Of a DNA stretch of 11,887 nucleotides, positions 1 through 5,496 are shown piece by piece (the stretch's first letter is position 1; each line of letters opens with the position of its first letter). Location: positions 1 through 11,887 of the forward strand of contig JAGWZD010000032.1 of the NCBI GenBank assembly GCA_018968995.1, read 5' to 3'. The translations under genes were made by a program, and so were the position numbers. The notes beneath the pieces are model-generated. The model was not told where the DNA came from and did not search any database. It saw only the letters and a list, made by a program, of their open reading frames with translations. The DNA is from Bdellovibrionales bacterium (GTDB lineage: Bacteria > Bdellovibrionota > UBA1018).

Positions 1-94
1 GATGAAAGCCAGGATCGAAGAAAGGCTTCAACTCTTCTTCAAAACCCTCCGAGACGAGCAACGACAGAGCGAAGCACTCAAGCTTGCGGCGTGA
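1..94 (+). CDS. 3' end of an unidentified gene (partial)
   Basis: An open frame enters at the left edge and stops at the TGA at 92-94, giving about 30 residues rich in Arg, Glu, Gln and Leu (for example ERLQLFFKTLRDEQ), which would form one charged amphipathic helix. The ATG at base 2 could be a start, but the frame more likely continues from outside the window. I do not recognise a family. The following 75 bases hold no convincing gene on this strand. A 13-base direct repeat, TGAGTCCAGTTCA, occurs at 92-104 and 201-213, so the stop codon lies within its first copy. Confidence 0.35.
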   Translation, partial: MKARIEERLQLFFKTLRDEQRQSEALKLAA

Positions 95-169
95 GTCCAG
101 TTCATTCAGCTTCGGTACGATTCATTTTTGAGGCAATACGTAGCGGTGGGCTAAGGCAGAACCTTGATG

Positions 170-257
170 TCATCCCGGACTTGGCCGCGAGTATTCTGTC
201 TGAGTCCAGTTCAAAAGCTTGGTCAGACTCTTTCCGAGACTTTGCGGAAGACGTCTT
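170..257 (-). pseudogene. decayed fragment of a CopG/BrnA-like antitoxin gene
   Basis: Read on the minus strand from 257, this stretch gives KTSSAKSRKESDQAFELDSD then RILAAKSG. It matches the start of the small antitoxin gene at 10776-10931 (KTSSAKSQKQYDQAFEMDLD then RILAAKQG). The DNA aligns without gaps at an offset of 10671; by eye there are about 10 mismatches over 78 bases (180-257). Similarity fades beyond position 180, just where the intact copy continues into GIPYQVLIR, so the ribbon-helix-helix core is lost. No start codon is kept. The fragment overlaps the last 30 or so codons of the exported-protein gene in another frame. It is a remnant, not a working gene. Confidence 0.7.
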
Positions 258-745
258 TGGGTGGCGTCGCAGGAGGAGTGCCGAGCGCCAATAACGAGCC
301 TCATTCCATCACTACGAGTCAGAGTCAGGAGTGATTGTACGGTTGCTGTGGTTGGGTCACGGGAATCCTGCAAAATGCTTTGAATGCCTGCAAACTTGGT
401 ATCTGCAGTGCCGTAAGTCGAGCGCATCGAATAGTACTCAGTCTGATGTTGGCGTCCCAGTTCAAGAGCTGTAAAGCCCGAACTGGAGGGGACTCCCCCA
501 ACCAGCATGTCGATTCGCTTCACGCTGGTGGCTGCGGGGAGGTTGTTAAAGTATTGGCCCGCCAAAGTGTAGAGATCTTGGTAGCGATTGATGCAGGCCT
601 GAGTATTGGTTCGAATCGTTGTGTCGGGAAGAGGGTCCGAAAACGCCGCGTTCTCAATATCATCGTCCAGAAAGCTCGCGAGCGCAGTACCAGTACCGGA
701 AAGCGAAAGGGCAACCAACAGGGGGAGTGCACGAGATTTTCTCAT
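170..745 (-). CDS. exported protein of unknown function, probably with a replaced C-terminus
   Basis: The 191-residue product starts with a clear Sec signal peptide (MRKSRALPLLVALSLSGTGT, cleavage probably after ALA at residues 21-23), so the mature protein is periplasmic or secreted. The body carries two Cys (51 and 159) and resembles no family I know. Residues from about 161 onward (265 downward) are translated from DNA that is homologous, in another frame, to an antitoxin gene at the other end of the window. The present C-terminus (LPQSLGKSLTKLLNW and on) is therefore probably not ancestral: the original 3' end seems to have been lost and replaced by the fragment, with translation running on to the first stop. 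It may be a truncated, non-functional gene. A candidate promoter lies at 790-817. Overlapping + strand frames are shadows. Confidence 0.65.
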   Translation of the reverse strand: MRKSRALPLLVALSLSGTGTALASFLDDDIENAAFSDPLPDTTIRTNTQACINRYQDLYTLAGQYFNNLPAATSVKRIDMLVGGVPSSSGFTALELGRQHQTEYYSMRSTYGTADTKFAGIQSILQDSRDPTTATVQSLLTLTRSDGMRLVIGARHSSCDATQRRLPQSLGKSLTKLLNWTQTEYSRPSPG

Positions 746-789
746 CGTGTTCGTCTCGGCAAGGTTCAGCTTGGCCGGAGATTCTTAAC

Positions 790-817
790 AATATAAGGCT
801 AGGCCATCAGAGACACA
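790..817 (-). promoter_or_regulatory. candidate promoter of the exported-protein gene
   Basis: Read on the minus strand, a TATATT -10 box (790-795) is preceded, 16 bases away, by TGTGTC (812-817), a poor -35 box. The start site would fall near 783, giving a leader of about 38 bases. The leader has no strong Shine-Dalgarno motif. The call rests mainly on the good -10 box and its placement. Confidence 0.3.
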
Positions 818-926
818 GTCTCAAAATCAAGCTCGCCGGAGCGGTAGAGTCCTTCGGCATCAATCGAAACCCTCTATCGCAAGGAAAAGGGCGGCGCGCC
901 GGTCTCGTCAATTTCGCCCTATCGGT

Positions 927-2093
927 TCAGCTTCCCATCTCTTCCAGAAACTCTTGATAGGGCATGACCTCGACGTCGTCTCGAATCTGGCGATGCTTTC
1001 CGCGATAGACTAGGATCGAGCGGACCTTCTTTTTCGCAATTCCAGCGAATGCCGTGAGTCCTCCGAGATCACGCGGATCGAATTTAGTCGAATACTTGAT
1101 CTCGACCGCCCAGAGTTCGCTGCCGCGGTCGATGATCAGGTCGACCTCACGCTTGAGATCATCTCGGAACGAGTAGAGCTTCCAGGAGTGCTGGCCATAG
1201 CTGTTTGCCGCGAAGACCTGGTTCACGAGCCACTGTTCAAAAAATTCACCCAATTGCCTCTCGGTGAAGACATTCTTTTGTTGGCCGAGGATGGCGTTTC
1301 TCACGCCCAAGTCGAAGAAGATGATCTTCTCGCGCTGGAGTGCCTTTCTGCTGCCCTTGATTGCCGTGAACCCGGGCAACCGATGCACGAGCAAGGTGTC
1401 TTCGAGGATATCGTAATACCTGCGCAGGGTTTCCTTGGGGATTTCTGAGTCGGATGCTAACTGAGAGTAATTGATCCACTGCCCCGAAATCTCTGCGGCA
1501 AGATCGAGAAAGCGCGCGAAACTCTGCACGTTTCGAGTCAACGCTTCGGCCTGAATCTCTTCGCGCAGGTAGCTGTCAACGTAGTTGGCCAAGAGCTCCG
1601 GACCGTAGTCGTTGAGATAAACTTCCGGGAGACTTCCGATCGTCAGGGCCTTTTGCAGATCCCAGCGATGAGCCAGCTCCCCGTAAGTCATCGGAAAAAG
1701 GTCGAATCGAAAAATTCGTCCCGGTAGGAGATTCACCTGGCCGCGCTTCAGCTTGCGAGCGGATGAACCGGTGAGCAGAAATCGGATTTTCGGGTGCGAG
1801 TCGATCAGCGCTTGGATGGTGTTCAGCATGGAAGGGATGCGCTGCACTTCGTCCACAAGAACGCGCGCCCCTTTCGGGCCGACTTTGAGGCCGAGCACGA
1901 GCGACTCGAGAAGGGCCGGATCCTTCAGGTGGGCCCGATAGGTGCTCTCATTGGCGAGATTAATCTCAATCGTGACGCCCAGTTTTCTCAGAAGGGTGCT
2001 CTTTCCGGTCTGTCTGGGGCCGACGATCAGGATACTTTTGGGTGTTCCCTTGAGCTTTCCTTCGAGTACCGCCGAGAGGGTTCGTGCTTCCAT
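927..2093 (-). CDS. AAA ATPase with C-terminal DUF4143 (COG1373 family)
   Basis: The 388-residue protein is full length for the predicted AAA+ family of COG1373 (AAA_14 followed by DUF4143). Walker A is GPRQTGKS at residues 25-32, Walker B is VLVDE at 78-82, and a sensor-like LLTGSSARKL follows near 106-115. The C-terminal part has the family's FFDLGVRNAILG stretch and ends in a PD-(D/E)XK-like signature, EVDLIID (316-322) then WAVEIKYS (about 328-335). That signature is typical of this family, although nuclease activity is generally unproven. Such genes are common in accessory DNA and near toxin-antitoxin loci; their cellular role is not established. The ATG at 2093 is the natural start. The gene stands alone on the minus strand, and only 93 bases separate its start from the repeat block beginning at 2187, the same placement as the toxin-antitoxin operon next to the third repeat. 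Confidence 0.9.
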   Translation of the reverse strand: MEARTLSAVLEGKLKGTPKSILIVGPRQTGKSTLLRKLGVTIEINLANESTYRAHLKDPALLESLVLGLKVGPKGARVLVDEVQRIPSMLNTIQALIDSHPKIRFLLTGSSARKLKRGQVNLLPGRIFRFDLFPMTYGELAHRWDLQKALTIGSLPEVYLNDYGPELLANYVDSYLREEIQAEALTRNVQSFARFLDLAAEISGQWINYSQLASDSEIPKETLRRYYDILEDTLLVHRLPGFTAIKGSRKALQREKIIFFDLGVRNAILGQQKNVFTERQLGEFFEQWLVNQVFAANSYGQHSWKLYSFRDDLKREVDLIIDRGSELWAVEIKYSTKFDPRDLGGLTAFAGIAKKKVRSILVYRGKHRQIRDDVEVMPYQEFLEEMGS

Positions 2094-2186
2094 GACTCTA
2101 GCCTAAACAGGGCAAGGATATATGGCAATGATTTTGACCTACGAAGTGGTTTAAAAATGACAATAATGACCCACCTGATGGGACGT

Positions 2187-2324
2187 TGTGAACACAAAGT
2201 GAACACGACCGACCAAAAACAGGCAAAAACCATCAAAGCCGGTCGCAATAAAAACGCCGCTAACTCTCGGTTATTGTTGCTAAGTTTCGGTTTTCACAAA
2301 ACTTCCCAGGAACACCGAAAATTC
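2187..2324 (+). repeat. left arm of the long dispersed repeat, copy 1
   Basis: This arm matches 11696-11833 without a single gap at an offset of 9509. I count seven substitutions, all before 2268; from there the two copies are identical into the tRNA tail. It contains a direct repeat of GTGAACAC (2188-2195 and 2199-2206), an inverted repeat CGACCG (2206-2211) / CGGTCG (2240-2245), and an AAGTTT / AAACTT pair further right. An open + strand frame crosses it, but five of the seven differences change the amino acid, so selection on a protein is unlikely. The short direct and inverted repeats next to a tRNA-derived core would suit recombinase arm sites, which is inference. The middle tRNA tail (4105) lacks this arm. 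Confidence 0.8.
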
Positions 2325-2402
2325 CTCGAAAGCGTGTAGGTCGGAAACGATCTCGAGGGTTCGTTCGCGAAGCGGCCGCAGGCCATCCCTCCCTCTCCGC
2401 CA
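2325..2402 (+). repeat. tRNA-Ser(CGA) 3'-half repeat with T-loop insertion, copy 1
   Basis: The block reads as the 3' half of a tRNA-Ser: anticodon loop CTCGAAA (2325-2331, anticodon CGA), 3' anticodon stem GCGTG (2332-2336), a 5-bp variable arm GGTCG/CGATC with GAAA loop (2339-2352), T-stem GAGGG (2355-2359) and CCCTC (2387-2391), acceptor strand CCTCTCC (2392-2398), discriminator G and encoded CCA (2400-2402). Bases upstream of the loop do not pair with the anticodon stem, and no 5' half exists, so it cannot be a tRNA. The T loop is enlarged by about 20 bases (2364-2384), containing TTCGCGAA, GCGGCCGC and a GGCC-GCA-GGCC hairpin. Other copies lie at 4105 and 11834. It is most likely an att-type remnant of tRNA-Ser integration that has become a repeat. 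Confidence 0.75.
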
Positions 2403-2471
2403 TTTCATGGCGTCGCCTGTCCACTGGACAGGTCGGGCGCTCGGACCCTCCTGGCCATCACGTCTCCGCCA
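2403..2471 (+). repeat. GC-rich spacer with a hairpin and a degenerate tRNA-tail-like end
   Basis: The stretch follows directly after copy 1 of the tRNA tail. It has a perfect 7-bp hairpin CCTGTCC-ACT-GGACAGG (2416-2432). It ends in GGCCATCACGTCTCCGCCA (2453-2471), which resembles the end of the full repeat (GGCCATC, then CTCTCCGCCA) and stops at a CCA like it. Its length, 69 bases, is close to the 72-base core. It could be a diverged tandem copy of the tail, but similarity is visible only at the 3' end. The lipoprotein leader block begins three bases later. Confidence 0.35.
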
Positions 2472-2473
2472 GC

Positions 2474-2595
2474 AAAGACTGGCAAAAAAATAAAAAAAAA
2501 TAACCTACCAGCCATGCAACTTTTCAAAATTAATTCGTGGGTGGGTTTAGTCTTGGGTCTAGCGCTTTCGAGTGTTCTCGTGGGGTGCGGGGGGA
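2474..2595 (+). repeat. duplicated promoter plus signal-peptide block, copy 1
   Basis: This block and 3399-3522 are identical except for a poly-A run of 9 versus 11 A. It covers the promoter, the short pre-start region and the codons for the first 27 residues of each lipoprotein, through the lipobox Cys. Similarity stops abruptly after the GGGGGGA at 2595; the mature coding parts are unrelated. Such a sharp edge just after the signal sequence points to recent duplication or conversion of a leader module. Confidence 0.9.
2479..2506 (+). promoter_or_regulatory. candidate promoter of lipoprotein gene 1 with A-rich spacer
   Basis: CTGGCA (2479-2484) and TAACCT (2501-2506) stand 16 bases apart, and the spacer is almost pure A (A6, T, A9). 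Only seven bases, ACCAGCC, lie between the -10 box and the ATG at 2514, so transcription would begin at or beside the ATG. No Shine-Dalgarno motif is present, which agrees with a leaderless message. The same arrangement at 3404-3433 has an 18-base spacer. Confidence 0.45.
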
Positions 2596-3347
2596 GCGAG
2601 CCGACCTCGAGCTCTAGTTTAAGCGCCGGAGGCCTTCCGATCACTCGTTATGAATCTTCAAGCACTGCTGGAAAAAACACCGTTTTCTCAGTCAGTTGCG
2701 GTGCTAATGAGAAACTTCTCGCTGGTGGGTGTTCGTGCGCTAATGGCGATGGCATCACCTCAAGCCTGCGCACCTCGGGGGAAGGGTGGGGCTGTACTTG
2801 CGATGACGCTCCGTCTTCAGGTGCTCACAAAGTTGTGGCTCTCTGTACCAGTAAATCGGGAGTAACGCGGACTGAGTCCTCCTCTAGCACGACTCAGGCA
2901 GGTTGTGGTGATGAACCTATACTTCGGCTAGGTTCAGGGGTTCTCTGCGGAGCCAGTGTCGCTGCTGCTACAAAGATTAGACGAATCGGCGAGTCTTCAG
3001 CCTCCTCGGCTAGAGGTGAGTGTCAAGATGGAACCAGCTTGATCACCGTGACTGCTCAGTGTGTGACGGGTGGGCCGACTGTTAGAAGCCCAGCTGGAGA
3101 GTGGGGCTATGTGTATGAATCAAAAGACACCACGATGACTGTGCCTAGCCAACCTTCTACGGCCACTCTTTCGTGTCCTTCAGGCAAGTTACTCGTAGGT
3201 GGTTCCTGTGATTGTCCGACCGGCGATTATCTTTACGAGTATTATCCTTCCTCAGACTTCCGCACCTTGCAGTGCAAGTGTTCCAATAATCTGTCTGTTC
3301 CCGGTGCGGCAACCTACATTCGCTCGCGAGTGCTTTGTGCAGACTGA
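2514..3347 (+). CDS. cysteine-rich lipoprotein with duplicated six-Cys modules
   Basis: The 277-residue product has a lipoprotein signal, MQLFKINSWVGLVLGLALSS then VLVGC, with lipobox LVGC at 22-25; Cys25 would be lipidated and the mature protein anchored in a membrane. The rest has 16 Cys. A module at about 60-111 (C62, C73, C75, C94, C96, C111; LLAGGCSCANGD) is repeated at about 219-275 (C221, C232, C234, C254, C256, C275; LLVGGSCDCPTGD), with nearly the same spacing. A four-Cys segment (131-183) between them may be a decayed third module. The even number of Cys and their pairing suggest disulfide-bonded extracytoplasmic repeats. I recognise no family. Serine/threonine-rich linkers (31-60, 112-128) join the parts. 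The ATG is fixed by the signal peptide. Confidence 0.85.
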   Translation: MQLFKINSWVGLVLGLALSSVLVGCGGSEPTSSSSLSAGGLPITRYESSSTAGKNTVFSVSCGANEKLLAGGCSCANGDGITSSLRTSGEGWGCTCDDAPSSGAHKVVALCTSKSGVTRTESSSSTTQAGCGDEPILRLGSGVLCGASVAAATKIRRIGESSASSARGECQDGTSLITVTAQCVTGGPTVRSPAGEWGYVYESKDTTMTVPSQPSTATLSCPSGKLLVGGSCDCPTGDYLYEYYPSSDFRTLQCKCSNNLSVPGAATYIRSRVLCAD

Positions 3348-3398
3348 GAAGTCTAAAGCTATCGGGAATGCCCAACCCTAATAAGGCCTTCAAAGTTA

Positions 3399-3522
3399 AA
3401 AGACTGGCAAAAAAATAAAAAAAAAAATAACCTACCAGCCATGCAACTTTTCAAAATTAATTCGTGGGTGGGTTTAGTCTTGGGTCTAGCGCTTTCGAGT
3501 GTTCTCGTGGGGTGCGGGGGGA
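3399..3522 (+). repeat. duplicated promoter plus signal-peptide block, copy 2
   Basis: This is the second copy of the block at 2474-2595, longer by two A residues in the promoter spacer and otherwise identical. It begins 51 bases after the stop of lipoprotein gene 1, with no clear terminator between. The hairpin GCCAG-CAAAGA-CTGGC that overlaps the left edge of copy 1 is not kept here. Confidence 0.9.
3404..3433 (+). promoter_or_regulatory. candidate promoter of lipoprotein gene 2 with longer A-rich spacer
   Basis: CTGGCA (3404-3409) and TAACCT (3428-3433) are separated by 18 bases (A6, T, A11), and seven bases follow before the ATG at 3441. Relative to copy 1 the A run is longer by two. Spacers of 16 and 18 lie on either side of the usual 17, so a slip of one A in either copy could change promoter strength. 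Confidence 0.45.
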
Positions 3523-3938
3523 ACCAGTTTGCTACTTATGCAGTGACCAAGATCACTTGTAATGGGGTGGATTTGCAGGACCCCCAACCAGCCCCTTCTG
3601 ATTTAGAGATCAAGCTTGAGGAAAAGAGTGGTTATCTCATGTATCGGAACTGGGGTGCACAGACCGGTTGTACGGCCATTTTTTCGCAGTCTTACAGCTG
3701 GACAAGTGACACCTCTGTCACAGGAACCTTCTCTAGCTGCTCTACGACAGGAACTTGTTCGCTGGATCCTTGCACCGCCTGGGCGAGTCACGACCTAGGT
3801 CCAATCACGATCGAAGACCAAGACGGAAAGATTTCAGTCCTTCAGTCTGTAAGCCTTAAGCCAAATCAATTCGGCGAAGAATGCACCGACAGTGGTGAAG
3901 GCGGCCTTCCTGCGAAGCTCAATCTTCAGCGGTTGTAG
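3441..3938 (+). CDS. lipoprotein of unknown function, same leader as the preceding gene
   Basis: The 165-residue product carries the same 27-residue lipoprotein leader (lipobox LVGC, Cys25) as the upstream gene, then diverges completely. The mature part has six further Cys (40, 77, 100, 106, 111, 148) and alternates polar and hydrophobic residues in a way that suggests a beta-rich extracytoplasmic domain (for example GYLMYRNWGAQTGCTAIF and SVTGTFSSCSTTGTC). No family is recognised, and the six-Cys module of its neighbour is absent. Both genes have their own promoter and the same orientation. Their only common part is the leader, so the pair looks like one secretion and expression module attached to two different cargo domains. 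Confidence 0.8.
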   Translation: MQLFKINSWVGLVLGLALSSVLVGCGGNQFATYAVTKITCNGVDLQDPQPAPSDLEIKLEEKSGYLMYRNWGAQTGCTAIFSQSYSWTSDTSVTGTFSSCSTTGTCSLDPCTAWASHDLGPITIEDQDGKISVLQSVSLKPNQFGEECTDSGEGGLPAKLNLQRL

Positions 3939-4104
3939 AGTGGGATGGCGCTCGGGAGTCTTTCTCAGAGCTTTTCATGAAGGTTTCTTAGTGGAGCTGA
4001 GAATTCCTAAAAAGCGAAAGATTCTTCATCATTTGAGCAGCGCCGCATGACTCTGACCCCCATTGTGGATCAATGCTGAATCTAATGGCCTTCGCTGTGC
4101 GAAC

Positions 4105-4176
4105 AGCGTGTAGGTCGGAAACGATCTCGAGGGTTCGTTCGCGAAGCGGCCGCAGGCCATCCCTCCCTCTCCGCCA
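4105..4176 (+). repeat. tRNA-Ser 3'-half repeat with T-loop insertion, copy 2
   Basis: From AGCGTG to CCGCCA it is identical to 2331-2402, including the enlarged T loop (4138-4158), variable arm, acceptor strand and CCA. The bases upstream are not the 2187-type arm: CGCTGT-GCGA-ACAGCG, a 6-bp hairpin, ends inside the repeat, and only the CGAA element of the anticodon loop is recognisable. The shared part thus begins at the anticodon loop in every copy. Immediately downstream is CTAATAAAAAAATC, then the transporter region. Confidence 0.75.
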
Positions 4177-4207
4177 CTAATAAAAAAATCTTCCCGAGCA
4201 TCTTCTT

Positions 4208-4300
4208 CTATTGTGCGGAATCGTCTGGTCCCGACGCGTAGGCCTCTAGGTACTGAGTGATCTGCTCATTGTTCAACTTTCCTGCTAGTCGGGCACTCTC
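4208..4300 (-). other. protein-like alternate frame at the end of the transporter gene (possible frameshift)
   Basis: On the minus strand, the frame shifted relative to the transporter reads LTNFVSQLESARLAGKLNNE then QITQYLEAYASGPDDSAQ and stops at the TAG at 4208-4210. It looks like a natural hydrophilic C-terminal tail, whereas the transporter's own frame ends in a low-complexity LQTSSASSRVPD. A one-base indel around 4310-4320 would join transporter and tail. The alternative is chance, since the frame also stays open further upstream, where the transporter frame is clearly genuine. Confidence 0.3.
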
Positions 4301-5490
4301 GAGCTGGCTGACGAAGTTTGTAAGTCCCGCAAGCCCACCCAAAACCGAAGTAAAAGAGAGGAAATCACCGCGCACGCAGCAGAAAATCCGAACGCCATCG
4401 ATGGTGAAACGGACTGATACAGCCAGCCAAAGAGAACTGAGGCCGGGAGCAAAAAAATCCCTGAGATAAGATTAAACCACCCGAAGGCCGTTCCACGGCG
4501 CGCTTCGGGCGCAAGATCTGCAACCAGTGCGCGCTCTACCCCCTCAGTGGCTGCAACGAAAATTCCATACAGTGGAAAAATCCAGAAGACCATTCGAGGC
4601 GTCGTCTGCACCGTGCCCAGAGCAAAATAGTAAGCGCCAAAGGCCAGATATCCAAAGAGCAGTAGTCTGCCTCGGCCGATCCGATCGGACCAGGCCGCAA
4701 GCGGTGTCGAGAAGAGCGTAGCGACCGCCGATACCATCGCCCAAATTAGGGGGACCTGCTCCTTAGGAACTCCTAACTCGGAGGCGCGCAGAAGCAGGAA
4801 CATGTTTGAGGAATTTCCGAGAGAAAAAAGACCAATCACCACCAGATACCTTTTGAATGCCACTGGCATTCCGTCGAGACTCCAGCGGATTTTTCCTGAA
4901 ATGGGAGGCGCCGAGGGCGATGGTTCATGAAGAGACAGGGTCAAGATGAGGCAGAGAGATGCGGGAATAATCGACCAGAGGAAGAAGGAGCGAAGCGGAA
5001 CTTGAGCCGACAGCATCAGATACGCCACCACAGGTCCGATCACTGCGCCGGCATTATCCATGGCGCGGTGAAATCCGAACACGAGCCCTCTTTGATCTGC
5101 CGGTACGCTGGATGCGAGTAGGGTATCGCGAGGTGCTGAGCGCAGGCCCTTTCCGATGCGATCGGCGAATCGAATCAACAACAGCATAGGCCAGCTTCCA
5201 ATGAATGCGATGAGTGGCCGGCCTAGGCCCGCGATGCCATATCCGAAGACCATCCAGGGCTTAGATCGACGCGTTCGATCCATGATCACCCCGGAAAAAA
5301 GCTTTAATAAACTAGCCGTGGACTCGGCGACTCCCTCGATCCAGCCGATGGCCTTGGGGCCTGCCATCAAGACCGAAGAAAGATAGAGCGGCAGGATAGG
5401 ATAGATCATCTCACTGGCACTATCGTTGACTAGGCTGATGAATCCGATCAGCCAGACGGTTTTTGGGAGTGCCTTTAGTGTCTTTCTCAT
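4285..5490 (-). CDS. major facilitator superfamily transporter
   Basis: The protein of about 401 residues is a typical 12-helix MFS carrier of the inner membrane. With numbering from the GTG at 5496, the loop 2-3 motif is SGVIMDRTRRSKP (68-80). A second conserved stretch is ADRIGKGLRSAPRDTLLASS (111-130), followed by DQRGLVFGFHRAMDNAGAVI (134-153). That pattern marks an MFS subgroup common in Proteobacteria whose substrate I cannot assign. The second half repeats the fold, with a loop 8-9 counterpart AWSDRIGRGRLLLFGYLAFG. The start could be the ATG at 5490 or a GTG two codons upstream (5496); neither has a good ribosome site. The last residues may be affected by a frameshift. It is transcribed alone, away from the + strand gene at 5900. 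Confidence 0.88.
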   Translation of the reverse strand: MRKTLKALPKTVWLIGFISLVNDSASEMIYPILPLYLSSVLMAGPKAIGWIEGVAESTASLLKLFSGVIMDRTRRSKPWMVFGYGIAGLGRPLIAFIGSWPMLLLIRFADRIGKGLRSAPRDTLLASSVPADQRGLVFGFHRAMDNAGAVIGPVVAYLMLSAQVPLRSFFLWSIIPASLCLILTLSLHEPSPSAPPISGKIRWSLDGMPVAFKRYLVVIGLFSLGNSSNMFLLLRASELGVPKEQVPLIWAMVSAVATLFSTPLAAWSDRIGRGRLLLFGYLAFGAYYFALGTVQTTPRMVFWIFPLYGIFVAATEGVERALVADLAPEARRGTAFGWFNLISGIFLLPASVLFGWLYQSVSPSMAFGFSAACAVISSLLLRFWVGLRDLQTSSASSRVPD

Positions 5491-5496
5491 GAACAC

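Larger units (their letters stand above)
2403..4176 (+). mobile_element. putative 1.77-kb cassette bounded by tRNA-Ser-tail direct repeats
   Basis: Two same-orientation copies of the 72-base tRNA-Ser tail (2331-2402 and 4105-4176) enclose exactly this segment, so recombination between them would release a circle of 1774 bp carrying one repeat. The cargo is two lipoprotein genes with their own promoters, transcribed in the direction of the repeat. No recombinase lies inside, so any movement would need one encoded elsewhere, as for integron cassettes. The last 166 bases (3939-4104) hold no gene. The copy at 4105 is preceded by a hairpin, CGCTGT-GCGA-ACAGCG, in place of the CTCGAAA loop of the other two copies. 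Confidence 0.35.

Noticed and set aside
335-957. Several + strand frames across the exported-protein gene
   Set aside because: They are antisense shadows of the 170-745 gene, without ribosome sites or recognisable products.
2144-2339. A + strand open frame through the repeat block (ending HKTSQEHRKFLESV) that is also open in the second copy
   Set aside because: Five of the seven differences between copies change the amino acid and the frame ends inside the tRNA-derived part, so it is most likely non-coding.
2325-2402. A functional tRNA-Ser gene
   Set aside because: The 5' acceptor, D arm and 5' anticodon stem are missing and the T loop carries about 20 extra bases.
2468-2483. Hairpin GCCAG-CAAAGA-CTGGC beside an A/T tract as a terminator
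   Set aside because: On the + strand the stem is followed by A, not T; on the minus strand the T tract comes before the stem. It is absent from the second leader copy.
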